In this document: piece by piece, positions 25,907 to 34,691 of the stretch
Numbering within the stretch: position 1 is the first letter of the stretch
Layout: every line of letters begins with the position of its first letter
Assembly: GCA_964577115.1 (NCBI GenBank)
Contig: CAZNXJ010000025.1
Location: 1 to 64,000 of the forward strand
Direction: 5' to 3'
From: CAZNXJ01 sp964577115
GTDB lineage: Bacteria; Planctomycetota; Planctomycetia; Pirellulales; Pirellulaceae
Length of the DNA stretch: 64,000 nt
Translations under genes and position numbers: made by a program
The notes under the pieces: generated by a model
What the model was told of the DNA's origin: nothing
Database searches by the model: none
What the model saw: only the letters and a program-made list of their open reading frames with translations

Positions 25907-27052
25907 GTGAAGATTGTTGACGTCGAGTTCATACCGCTGAGTGTTCGCCTGACGGGCAGCGACATTGTGCGTTGGTCGGGCGGCATGATGGACGTTTTCA
26001 CAACGACGCTGGTGCGCGTGCGAACTGACGAGGGGCTGACCGGGCTCGGGGAAACCTATGCCGGTCTGTTTGCTCCGGAGGTGGTGCGGAGCATCGTCGA
26101 GTACTATCGCTCGCTGCTGATCGGCCGCGATCCGCTCCAGCCGGCCAGTCTCACACGCGAGATGGTGGATCGCACGTTGTTTTGGGCGCGCAGCGGCATT
26201 GGCGTCGCCGTGCTCAGCGCAATCGAGATGGCCCTGTGGGACATTGCGGGGAAGGCGGCCAATGCGCCGGTCTGGCAGTTACTGGGTGGCGCATATCGCG
26301 AGCGCATCATGGCCTACGCCAGCGGTGGACTCGACCAGCCGCTCGACGACCTGCGGGCCGAACTGCGAGGCTACCTCGAGGCTGGATTCCGCGCGGTGAA
26401 GATCCGCGTGGGTCATGGTGCGGCGCGTGACGTGCCGAAGGTTTTTGCCGCTCGCGAAGCGCTTGGTCCCGATGCGAAGCTCATGGTTGATGCCGTACAG
26501 GGACACAATCCTCGCGCGTGGACGGCTGCCGAGGCGCTCGACGTAATCACTCGACTCGATGAAGCTCGGCTGACGTGGTTCGAGGAACCCTGTCGCGCGA
26601 CGGACTACGAAGGTTATGCACGCGTCCGTGACAAGACATCGATTCCGATCGCGGGGGGCGAGAGCTCGACGACGATCCACGACTTCCGCCGGTTCTTCGA
26701 CGCCGGTGCGCTCGATATTGCTCAACCGGACGCGTCTTACACGGGGGGCATAACGGCCTGCCGCGAAGTAGCTCTGCTGGCCGAGTCGCATGGGCTGCGC
26801 GTCGTGCCGCATGTCTGGGGTTCGGGCGTCGCCGTCATGGCGAACTTGCACCTGGTATTCACGCTGCCGAACTGCTCGATGATTGAAGTACCCGTCCAGA
26901 AGAATCCGCTGCGCGACGCGCTGCTCGTCGAACCACTCGAGCTTAGCGACGGGCATCTGGCGCGTCCGACGAAGCCAGGCCTGGGCGTTGAGCTTCCCGA
27001 GGAGCTCGTCGAGCAATTCCCCTATATCCCGGGCAAGGGCGTTGTCCAGTAA
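25907..27052 (+). CDS. Mandelate racemase/muconate lactonizing family dehydratase
   Basis: A 381-residue enolase-superfamily enzyme. GTG 25907 has AAGGAG nine bases upstream and is favoured over the upstream GTG 25880. Catalytic and metal residues are visible: K165-I-R167 on the second barrel strand, metal ligands D195 (MVDAVQGHN), E226 (WFEEPC) and E252 (AGGESS), then D in DIAQPDAS and H302 in VPHVWGSG. This is the mandelate-racemase-like set, as in several sugar-acid dehydratases, except that the second Lys of KxK is Arg. It probably dehydrates an aldonate to a 2-keto-3-deoxy acid. Confidence 0.9.
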   Translation: MKIVDVEFIPLSVRLTGSDIVRWSGGMMDVFTTTLVRVRTDEGLTGLGETYAGLFAPEVVRSIVEYYRSLLIGRDPLQPASLTREMVDRTLFWARSGIGVAVLSAIEMALWDIAGKAANAPVWQLLGGAYRERIMAYASGGLDQPLDDLRAELRGYLEAGFRAVKIRVGHGAARDVPKVFAAREALGPDAKLMVDAVQGHNPRAWTAAEALDVITRLDEARLTWFEEPCRATDYEGYARVRDKTSIPIAGGESSTTIHDFRRFFDAGALDIAQPDASYTGGITACREVALLAESHGLRVVPHVWGSGVAVMANLHLVFTLPNCSMIEVPVQKNPLRDALLVEPLELSDGHLARPTKPGLGVELPEELVEQFPYIPGKGVVQ

Positions 27053-27088
27053 TCACTCGATCCAACTTTCTGGCAGGGCGGTTTGCCG

Positions 27089-27985
27089 ATGATCATCGAT
27101 ATTCATACACACACGCCGACGCATCGGGACGAGGTGCCGGCGAGCGAGCGTCGGACGAATCGCGGCTGGAGACCTGACCGGCCGGTCGAGGCGGCGTTTT
27201 CGTGGGAGGATCATCGCCGAGCGATGGAGCCCGTGGATCGGGCGGTGGTGTTTGCGATCGCGCCGCCGCCCGGCAAATCAGCCTTCGAAATGACCGCTCT
27301 GCCGTGGCCCGACGATGTCAATCTGAACGATCTCACGGCCGAGTATGTCAAAACCGATCCCGCCAAACTCATTGGTTTCGTGACGGTGCATCCGCATGCA
27401 CCGGACGCGTGTGACGAAATTGATCGCTGCGTCGAGCAGCACGGATTTCGGGGCATTAAGCTAGCGCCGAACTATCAGAATTTCGAACCGCTTTGCGATG
27501 CCGCCCGAGCGATCTACGCACACGCTCAGCGCCGCGGCTTGCCCATCCTGTTCCATCAAGGAACCTCTCCGGTTCGCACGGCGCCGATCCGGTACGCTCA
27601 TCCATTGATCATGGACGAGGTTGCCGTGCAGTTTCCGGAGCTCCGTATCGTGATGGCGCATATGGGCCATCCGTGGCAGCCGGATACCATCGCCGTAATC
27701 CGGAAACATCCGCATGTGTATGCGGACATATCCGGGCTGTTTTATCGTCCGTGGTCGTATTACCAGTGCATGGTACTGGCCATGGAGTGGGGCGTGTTAC
27801 CCAAGCTGCTGTTCGCTTCTGACTATCCGATCACGACGCCGGCCGAGACGCTTGAAGCGCTGCGATCGCTGAGCCGTATGGGAGGCGGCGTGGCACCGCA
27901 AATACCGGAAGAGCTGATCGAACCGATCATCCACCGCGACACGCTCGCACTGCTTGGCATCGAGGACCGCGAGTCGAATCGCTAG
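27089..27985 (+). CDS. Amidohydrolase 2 family hydrolase, possible lactonase
   Basis: A 298-residue metal-dependent hydrolase. The N-terminal MIIDIHTHTP supplies the HxH metal site, GIKLAPNYQNFEP and PILFHQGTSP the next ligand, RIVMAHMGHPW another His, and LLFASDYPITTP the catalytic Asp. Relatives hydrolyse sugar lactones (for example L-fuconolactone) or decarboxylate. Between a dehydratase and an SDR, lactone hydrolysis fits best. ATG 27089 is preceded by GGCAGGG; an in-frame TTG at 27083 is unlikely. Confidence 0.85.
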   Translation: MIIDIHTHTPTHRDEVPASERRTNRGWRPDRPVEAAFSWEDHRRAMEPVDRAVVFAIAPPPGKSAFEMTALPWPDDVNLNDLTAEYVKTDPAKLIGFVTVHPHAPDACDEIDRCVEQHGFRGIKLAPNYQNFEPLCDAARAIYAHAQRRGLPILFHQGTSPVRTAPIRYAHPLIMDEVAVQFPELRIVMAHMGHPWQPDTIAVIRKHPHVYADISGLFYRPWSYYQCMVLAMEWGVLPKLLFASDYPITTPAETLEALRSLSRMGGGVAPQIPEELIEPIIHRDTLALLGIEDRESNR

Positions 27986-28011
27986 CGGCGACAAACTTCG
28001 AAGGTAGTGCA

Positions 28012-28806
28012 ATGACCAGGGCGCTGGGACTGGAAGGAAAAATCGCGCTGGTTACCGGAGCCGGCGCGGGGATCGGCCGCGGCTGCGCGCTGGCGCTTGC
28101 CGATGCGGGGGCGAGCGTGATCGTCAACGACATCGACTCCGCGGCGTCCGAAGCCGTCGTGCGTAAATGTGAAGAACGCGGCTCCCGTGCGCTGGCCGTA
28201 TGCGCCGACATGACGGACTCGCGCGAAGTTGTGCGCGTGTATGACGTCGCAGAGCGGCAGTGGGGGCCCGTACAGATCGTCGTTTCTTGCGTGGGCACGA
28301 GTGTTCGTCGCCCGCTGCTCGAAACAACGGCGGAGCAGCTCCATCGAACGGTCGAGCTCATTGTCTATAGCGCGTTTCATACGTTGCAGGAGGGCGCGCG
28401 GCGCATGATCGCGGCGGCTCAGCCAGGGCGGATGGTCACCATCGGATCCCTTCACGCGGATGTGCCGTTCCGCGATTCGATTACCTACAACATTGCAAAG
28501 GCGGGACTGCGGAGTCTCACGCGCAGCTTTGCCGCCGAGCTGGTGACGCATGGCATCCTGGTGAACGAAGTCGTTCCAGGGCTGACCGATACGCCGGGCG
28601 AGCGAAAGTACCGAACGGAAGAAGAGCTGGCAAAAGTCGGTCGCTCGTTGCCGCTCGGGCGCATGGCGTCACCCGACGAGATCGGGCGGCTCGTGCGGTT
28701 CATTGTTTCCGATGAAAACCCTTACATGACCGGCTCGATCATCACCGCCGACGGCGGACTCGGCGTCACGTTGACCGGCGGCCTCAAGCCACCAACCGGA
28801 GGTTAG
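28012..28806 (+). CDS. SDR family oxidoreductase
   Basis: A 264-residue classical short-chain dehydrogenase. TGAGAGIGRG is the cofactor motif, IVND the strand-2 acidic residue suggesting NAD preference, and the catalytic residues are S146 (IGSLHAD), Y159 and K163 (YNIAK). The C-terminal GSIITADGGLGV is typical. In non-phosphorylated sugar pathways such enzymes oxidise the starting sugar or a 2-keto-3-deoxy acid. It is the last gene of the GntR cluster and starts 26 bases after the amidohydrolase stop. Confidence 0.92.
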   Translation: MTRALGLEGKIALVTGAGAGIGRGCALALADAGASVIVNDIDSAASEAVVRKCEERGSRALAVCADMTDSREVVRVYDVAERQWGPVQIVVSCVGTSVRRPLLETTAEQLHRTVELIVYSAFHTLQEGARRMIAAAQPGRMVTIGSLHADVPFRDSITYNIAKAGLRSLTRSFAAELVTHGILVNEVVPGLTDTPGERKYRTEEELAKVGRSLPLGRMASPDEIGRLVRFIVSDENPYMTGSIITADGGLGVTLTGGLKPPTGG

Positions 28807-28944
28807 GGAAAGACAATGACGAAGGTGGAAGGATGATACGGAGTGAGGCGTACTCGCGAACCGGCTGATCGGCGCCTTGGTGGTGGAGTGCGGCTTCGTT
28901 GATTAAGATCGTGCCCGAGTGCCGCGCGGTCGTGGTCGATTGAC

Positions 28945-28978
28945 AGCGCCACCGCTCGCGAAGGCGCTTTGTGTTTTT
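28945..28978 (+). terminator. Possible terminator of the catabolic operon
   Basis: AGCGCC, a 12-base loop and GGCGCT make a short stem followed by TTGTGTTTTT. It lies about 140 bases after the SDR stop and just before the lactonase gene. The stem is only 6 bases, so this is tentative. Confidence 0.4.
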
Positions 28979-29006
28979 GTTGGCCATCTTCCGCGCTGAT
29001 TGCTTG

Positions 29007-30287
29007 ATGACTCCCATGATGCCACACCGCTCGACGCGCCGATCGTTTCTTACGACTACCGCCGCACTGGCTGCCAGCGCGCCTGTTCTTGGGAACGCTT
29101 TGCTTGCGCAAGACGAATCGTCCGAGCGGCCGCTCATGGCGTACGTGGGCACATTCAGCTCACCATTGGGCGACGTGCTTCCAACGCAGGTTGACTTGCC
29201 GCCGGGCAACGGGCGCGGCATTCACCTATTCCGAGTGGATCGGAAGAGCGGCGAATTGTCGGCGGCCGGCGTGTTTGAGATGGGAACCAGTCCGAGCTGC
29301 CTGGTGTTCAATGCCGCAGGCGATCGACTCTACTCGGCGAACGAAACGGATCATGTCGCCGGCGGCGAGGGAACCGTCAGTGCGTTTCGTGTTAACCCGA
29401 AGGACGGGCAGCTCGAGTTAATAAACACAGTCCGGTCGGGCGGAGCCGGCCCGACATATGTGAGCATCCATCCATCGGGTCGCTATCTTCTCGTCGCGAA
29501 TTATTTCGGCGGATCGGTGGCCGTGCTGCCCATCGAATCGGATGGCCGCTTGGGCGAGCCGACGGATGTGAAGAAGGACGCGGGAGATATCGGCCCCACG
29601 CGAGCGACGAATGCTCCGCCCGGCAGCTTCGCCTTTAGCGGTCACGACGTACCCCACGCGCACATGATTCAGGCCGATCCATCGGGCCGTTATGTGCTGC
29701 ACGCGGATTTGGCACTGGATCAGATTCTGGTGTGGAAATTTGACGAGCAGCGCGGCGTGCTCACCGCGAACGATCCACCGTTCGTGGCTCTGCCGCCCGG
29801 CGATGGGCCGCGCCACTTCCACTTCCATCCCAACGGCCGCTGGTTCTATTCGATACAGGAAGAAGGCTCGACGATCGTCCTCTTCGACTACGATGCCACG
29901 ACCGGCCGGCTTACCGAACGGCAGACGGTTTCCAGCCTTCCGCCGGGATACGCTGGGAGCAACTTCTGCTCGGAGATCCTCGTGTCATCCGACGGGCGTT
30001 TTGTCTATGGCGGAAACCGCCTACACGACAGTGTCGGCATTTTCGCCGTGAAGCCCTCGGGGGAACTAGAATTTGTTGCCGCCGAATGGACGCGCGGAAA
30101 TTATCCTCGCAGCTTCAACTTTGACCCCTCCGGACAGTTCTTCTATTCGTGCAATCAGCGCGCGGACAACGTGACGACGTTCCGTGTCAATCGCGAAACC
30201 GGGTTGCTTGAGTTCACCGGTCAATACACGCCCGTCGGTAATCCGTCGATTATCGTGTTTCTGGATCTTGCGAAGGTTCGATCGTAG
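29007..30287 (+). CDS. Tat-exported lactonase, 6-phosphogluconolactonase (YbhE)-type beta-propeller
   Basis: A 426-residue protein with a twin-arginine signal (STRRSFLTTTAALAASAPVL). The mature part is a seven-bladed propeller of the lactonase family: MAYVGTFSSP, VFNAAGDRLYSANE, VSIHPSGRYLLVANYFGGSV, PHAHMIQADPSGRYVLHADL, GPRHFHFHPNGRWFYSIQEE, and YPRSFNFDPSGQFFYSCNQ. Exported versions are common in planctomycetes and presumably open sugar lactones outside the cytoplasm. Starts at 29016 or 29019 are also possible. The neighbouring catabolic operon makes a supply role plausible. Confidence 0.88.
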   Translation: MTPMMPHRSTRRSFLTTTAALAASAPVLGNALLAQDESSERPLMAYVGTFSSPLGDVLPTQVDLPPGNGRGIHLFRVDRKSGELSAAGVFEMGTSPSCLVFNAAGDRLYSANETDHVAGGEGTVSAFRVNPKDGQLELINTVRSGGAGPTYVSIHPSGRYLLVANYFGGSVAVLPIESDGRLGEPTDVKKDAGDIGPTRATNAPPGSFAFSGHDVPHAHMIQADPSGRYVLHADLALDQILVWKFDEQRGVLTANDPPFVALPPGDGPRHFHFHPNGRWFYSIQEEGSTIVLFDYDATTGRLTERQTVSSLPPGYAGSNFCSEILVSSDGRFVYGGNRLHDSVGIFAVKPSGELEFVAAEWTRGNYPRSFNFDPSGQFFYSCNQRADNVTTFRVNRETGLLEFTGQYTPVGNPSIIVFLDLAKVRS

Positions 30288-30797
30288 ATACGGGCCTACC
30301 GGCTAACTGCCGGTCGTTTGGCGTCCGATGAATCCGGATCGAACGACCCGCGTGGCGCATTTCCCGCGCGTGGCTGACAGAAGCGCCGAGCGTCCGCGCA
30401 TCGATCTTTCCGTCTCCGCATGGGGGCAGAAAACGTCTGCGCGCGGAGGAAAATTCCCAGATTTTTACATCTGGGAACGGAATTTTCTATACAGTGCTTG
30501 ATTCTGCACGGCAGTGGCCGGGGCGAGCGAGCCCATGGTGTGGCCCGCTATCTCGTCATCGCAAAGGACGACGTTGCCTGCCGCGGGACAGCATTTGGTT
30601 TATTCTGGACGTCGGAAGTCGTTCCCAGCGGCACGCGATCGTTCTGCCGCTCGAGTCGCTCCACGACGCGCCGAAGCGGCAGCGAGTGACGCCCACCGCC
30701 GAACAAGCTGTCTGAACCACGTAGATAAAGTGACCCGTGAGGGAACCCGGAGCGAGCGCCGTTCGCCCCGTTCAATTCAACTCGAACGAGGAGACGA
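30288..30797. other. 510-base intergenic region before the hybrid kinase
   Basis: No credible gene. It contains the inverted repeat at 30449-30487 and is otherwise unremarkable; a CTATAC element directly after the hairpin (30487-30492) could be part of a promoter for the kinase. Confidence 0.4.
30449..30487. promoter_or_regulatory. Nested inverted repeat, operator or structured leader
   Basis: TTCCCAGAT (30454-30462), loop TTTTAC, ATCTGGGAA (30469-30477) form a 9-base stem. An alternative pairing, GAAAATTCC (30449-30457) with GGAATTTTC (30479-30487), overlaps it. No T-tract follows on the plus strand. The two mutually exclusive stems are notable 310 bases upstream of a sensor kinase. Confidence 0.5.
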
Positions 30798-33584
30798 ATG
30801 CGGAATATCTTGAGGCAGCTCTTTCGCGGCCGGACGGCCGAGCAAGAGAACGTGTCAGCTCGGGAAGCGACGCGGGCTGGATCACCGCCTACCGAATTGC
30901 GCTTTCAGCCGAGCGTTGAGCACTTCGGCGAACTGGTAGCGGGAGTACGCGACTACGCGATCTTCCTGCTCGACGAAAACGGCCACATCGCGACATGGAA
31001 TGCCGGCGCGGAAAGGATCAAAGGCTATCGGGCCGACGAAATCATCGGCCAGCACTTTTCGCGTTTCTATCCCAATGATGCGATCTCGTCCGCATGGCCG
31101 GCGCATGAATTGAGCGTCGCGGCAGCAACCGGGCGATTTGAAGATGAAGGTTGGCGGGTCCGTAAAGACGGATCGCAGTTCTGGGCGAACGTCGTGATTA
31201 CGGCGCTGCGCAGCGAGAACGGCGACGTGCGGGGCTTTCTGAAAATCACACGAGATCTGACTGATCGGAAGCAGGCCGAGGAAAAGTTGCGGCTGAGCGA
31301 AGAGCGTTTCCGGTTGCTTGTCGACGGCGTTCGCGATCATGCAATCTTTATGCTCGACGCCTCAGGCAGGGTGGCCACATGGAATTCGGGTGCCGAACGG
31401 CTGAAGGGGTACCGGGCCGACGAAGTCATTGGTCAACATTTTTCGGTGTTCTATCCTGCGGAAGCAGTCGCGCGCGGTTGGCCTGAGGAAGAAATTCGCC
31501 GAGCGGCCAAGACGGGCCAATTCGAAGATGAAGGTTGGCGAGTCCGCAAAGACGGGACGACATTCTGGGCCAACGTCGTCATTACCGCGCTACGCGACAG
31601 TAGTGGAAACATTCGCGGATTCTCGAAGATCACGCGTGACTTGACCGACCGGCGACAGGCCGAAGAAAACGCGAGGAAATTGCTCCAAGAGGAAGCAGCC
31701 CGGAAGGCCGCCGAGACTTCGGCACGCGAGATCGAACGGCAACGCGAACAGCTCCGCGTGACGCTGGCCAGCATCGGCGACGCTGTTATTGTGACAGATT
31801 GCGACGGCGTGATTACCTTCCTCAACGCCGTCGCCGCGGGACTTACCGGCTGGCGGCAGGACGAGGCCGTCGGGCAGCCGCTCGATCAGGTATTCCGCAT
31901 TATTAACGAGCGAACTCGGCGCCCCGTTGAGAACCCGGTAACGCGCGTTCTCCGTGAACGGAAAGTGGTAGCGCTGGCCAACCACACGTCGTTAATTGCG
32001 AAAGATGGCCGCGAAACGCCGATCGAGGACACGGCAGCGCCGATCGTCAGTAACGGAGAATCCATCGACGGCACGGTGCTCGTTTTCCGCGACGTCACGC
32101 AGACACGCCGCGCCGTTGAGACGCGGCTGCATCTGGCGGCGATCGTCGAGTCATCGGACGATGCGATTATCAGCAAAGGCCTCGATGGAACGATTACGAG
32201 TTGGAACCAGGGTGCCGAACGGCTCTACGGTTTCCGGCCCGAGGAAATTATCGGACAGCCCCTCACCCGGATCGTCCCGCCCGATCGGCACGAGGAAGTT
32301 CCAGAGATACTGGACCGTATTCGGCGTGGCGAGCGGATTGAGCATTTCGAAACAGTTCGCTTGCGAAAAAACGGCTCGAGTGTCGATGTGTCGCTGACCG
32401 TCTCGCCCATCCGTGATTCGGAAGGCAACGTGGTCGGCGCTTCGAAAATTGCACGCGACATCACTGCGCACAAAGAAGAAGACCGGCGCAAAAATGAGTT
32501 CCTGGCGATGCTTGCGCACGAACTACGCAACCCGCTCGCGCCGCTCCGCAATGGCCTCGAAGTGATCAGCATGGCTGGCGATGATCGGCAGTCGATCGAT
32601 CACGCGTGCCGAATCATGCAGCGGCAACTCCAGCACCTGGTACGCCTGGTGGACGATCTGCTGGACGTCAGCCGCATCAGCCGCGGCAAGCTGCATCTCC
32701 GGGTAGAACGCATTAGTCTCGAAGCGCTCATTAGCCATGTGCTCGATCTATCAGGACAATTGGTTAGCGAGTACGGACATGAACTGACGGTTCATCTACC
32801 CGATGAACGGATCGACGTGGACGTCGACAAGACGCGGCTTGCACAGGCCGTCGGTAATCTGCTCAGCAACGCTGTCAAATACAGCGATCCCGGAAGCCGT
32901 ATTTGGCTTCATGCTGCGCGCGAGAACGGTAAGGCGGTGATTCGAGTGAAGGATACCGGCATCGGAATACCGCCTCATCTGCTGCCCACGGTTTTCGACA
33001 TGTTCACACAGATCGAATCGAGTCAGGAAAAATCGCAAGGCGGACTGGGCGTCGGGCTGACCGTCGTCAAACGGCTCGTCGAAATGCATGGAGGGCAGGT
33101 CGAGGCGCATAGTGAAGGTGCGGGGCACGGCAGCGAGTTCGTCATCCGGTTGCCGATCGCCGAGACGGTTTCCGATCCCGAGGTGAAGGAAGCGAAGAAA
33201 CCGGCACCGGCGCGAGTCTCTCGCCGCATCCTCGTTGTCGACGACAACGTCGATGTTGCCGGCAGTCTTGCGATGCTCCTAAAGCTGATGGGCAACGAGG
33301 TACGCACGGCGCACGATGGGGTTGCCGCTGTCGAGATCGCGGCCGATTTTCGCCCCGAGATGATTCTCATGGATATCGGAATGCCAAAAATGAATGGGCA
33401 CGATACGGCTCGATTTATCCGCCAGCAAACGTGGGGCAAGGATACGATTTTGGTAGCCGTCACTGGCTGGGGGCAGGAAGAGGATCGGCAGCGGTCGAAG
33501 GAAGCCGGCTTCGACTTCCATGTCATCAAGCCGGTTGAACCATCATCGCTCGAGCGTCTTCTGGCCGATGTTGCCGCGTCGTGA
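30798..33584 (+). CDS. Soluble hybrid histidine kinase with four PAS domains and receiver
   Basis: A 928-residue protein with no transmembrane segment. Order: PAS1 (about 43-155), PAS2 (167-280), a charged coiled coil (285-325), PAS3 (328-440), PAS4 (448-560), HisKA with phospho-acceptor His574 in AHELRNPLAP, HATPase (GNLLSNAVKYS, KDTGIGIPPHLLP, GGLGVGLTVVKRLV), and a C-terminal receiver with Asp859 in LMDIGMP. PAS1 and PAS2 are near duplicates and both contain EDEGWRVRKDG. It should sense an intracellular cue such as redox, light or a ligand. No partner regulator is adjacent. GAGGAGA sits just before ATG 30798. Confidence 0.93.
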   Translation: MRNILRQLFRGRTAEQENVSAREATRAGSPPTELRFQPSVEHFGELVAGVRDYAIFLLDENGHIATWNAGAERIKGYRADEIIGQHFSRFYPNDAISSAWPAHELSVAAATGRFEDEGWRVRKDGSQFWANVVITALRSENGDVRGFLKITRDLTDRKQAEEKLRLSEERFRLLVDGVRDHAIFMLDASGRVATWNSGAERLKGYRADEVIGQHFSVFYPAEAVARGWPEEEIRRAAKTGQFEDEGWRVRKDGTTFWANVVITALRDSSGNIRGFSKITRDLTDRRQAEENARKLLQEEAARKAAETSAREIERQREQLRVTLASIGDAVIVTDCDGVITFLNAVAAGLTGWRQDEAVGQPLDQVFRIINERTRRPVENPVTRVLRERKVVALANHTSLIAKDGRETPIEDTAAPIVSNGESIDGTVLVFRDVTQTRRAVETRLHLAAIVESSDDAIISKGLDGTITSWNQGAERLYGFRPEEIIGQPLTRIVPPDRHEEVPEILDRIRRGERIEHFETVRLRKNGSSVDVSLTVSPIRDSEGNVVGASKIARDITAHKEEDRRKNEFLAMLAHELRNPLAPLRNGLEVISMAGDDRQSIDHACRIMQRQLQHLVRLVDDLLDVSRISRGKLHLRVERISLEALISHVLDLSGQLVSEYGHELTVHLPDERIDVDVDKTRLAQAVGNLLSNAVKYSDPGSRIWLHAARENGKAVIRVKDTGIGIPPHLLPTVFDMFTQIESSQEKSQGGLGVGLTVVKRLVEMHGGQVEAHSEGAGHGSEFVIRLPIAETVSDPEVKEAKKPAPARVSRRILVVDDNVDVAGSLAMLLKLMGNEVRTAHDGVAAVEIAADFRPEMILMDIGMPKMNGHDTARFIRQQTWGKDTILVAVTGWGQEEDRQRSKEAGFDFHVIKPVEPSSLERLLADVAAS

Positions 33585-33709
33585 CGAGGCAGCATCGAGA
33601 AAGCGTTGCGGCCCGTGTTCGTCGCTAGGGCCCCGCACGCTGGATTCGATTCGCTGTCTGTGAGGCCTTTGTCGTATTGGCCAACTCGACAATCCTTGTG
33701 AGCTACCGT

Positions 33710-34645
33710 ATGCAACGCAAAATACTCGGCCGCACGGGCCTCGAAGTGACCCAGCTCGGCTACGGCACGATGGGACTTCGCGGGCCGCGTACCTGGGGCG
33801 TGCGAGTTGTTGACGAGGCGGGTGCCGAACGGATGCTGAACGCCGTCCTGGATGCAGGAATCAATTTGCTGGATACGGCTCCGGATTACGGCTTGTGCGA
33901 AGAACGGATCGGGCGCTATGTCTCGTCGCGGCGCAGTGAGTATCTGCTGGCCACCAAATGCGGCTGCGATTACACGCAGCGCGAGGACCATCTCGAGCTG
34001 CGCCACACGTGGAAGCCCGACGTGATTCGGCGCAACGTCGAGACCAGTCTGCAACGCATGCGTACCGACTATATCGATCTCTTACAGTTCCATGGCGGCG
34101 ATGCGGAGACACTCCAGCGCGAGGGGCTGATCGATCTCATGTACCGGTTGCGCGACGAAGGCGTGATTCGCCACTTTGGCATCTCCAGCGCGCTACCCGA
34201 CCTGCCGGCGCTCATCGACCTTGGTGTCTTTGAGACGTTTCAAATTCCTTATTCGTGTCTTGCGCCCGAGCACCACGATCTGATTACACGTGCTGCCGAG
34301 CGGGGAGCGGGCATTATCATTCGCGGTGGAATTGCGCATGGCGGACCGGATGCCGAGATCGACCGTCCGGCTTTACGCGACGTGTGGGAACGTGCCCGAC
34401 TGGACGAACTGCTGGACTGGGACGATCCGGAACAGGAAGCGACGGCAAGCCCATCGCGGATGACGCGTGCTGAACTCATCCTGCGCTATACGCTTTCACA
34501 TCCGCACTGCCACACCACGATCGTCGGCACCGCGAACCCCGATCACCTGGCCGAGAATGTTGCCGCGGCGAAGCGCGGTCCATTGCCCGCGGCCTTATAT
34601 CAAGAGATAACACGGCGCGTTCAGCAGCTCGCCCGTCAGCAGTGA
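33710..34645 (+). CDS. Aldo/keto reductase
   Basis: A 311-residue (beta/alpha)8 reductase: LGRTGLEVTQLGYGTMGL, INLLDTAPDYGLCEERIG (catalytic Asp and Tyr), YLLATKCG (Lys), TDYIDLLQFHG (His), and RYTLSHPHCHTTIVGTANPDHL for NADPH binding. It reduces aldehydes or keto sugars. ATG 33710 is favoured over the in-frame TTG 33677. It converges on the GH15 gene with a 46-base gap. Confidence 0.92.
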   Translation: MQRKILGRTGLEVTQLGYGTMGLRGPRTWGVRVVDEAGAERMLNAVLDAGINLLDTAPDYGLCEERIGRYVSSRRSEYLLATKCGCDYTQREDHLELRHTWKPDVIRRNVETSLQRMRTDYIDLLQFHGGDAETLQREGLIDLMYRLRDEGVIRHFGISSALPDLPALIDLGVFETFQIPYSCLAPEHHDLITRAAERGAGIIIRGGIAHGGPDAEIDRPALRDVWERARLDELLDWDDPEQEATASPSRMTRAELILRYTLSHPHCHTTIVGTANPDHLAENVAAAKRGPLPAALYQEITRRVQQLARQQ

Positions 34646-34691
34646 CGAAACATAGTCGAAAGACTTCCGAGATGCCTCGGACTGCGCATTC

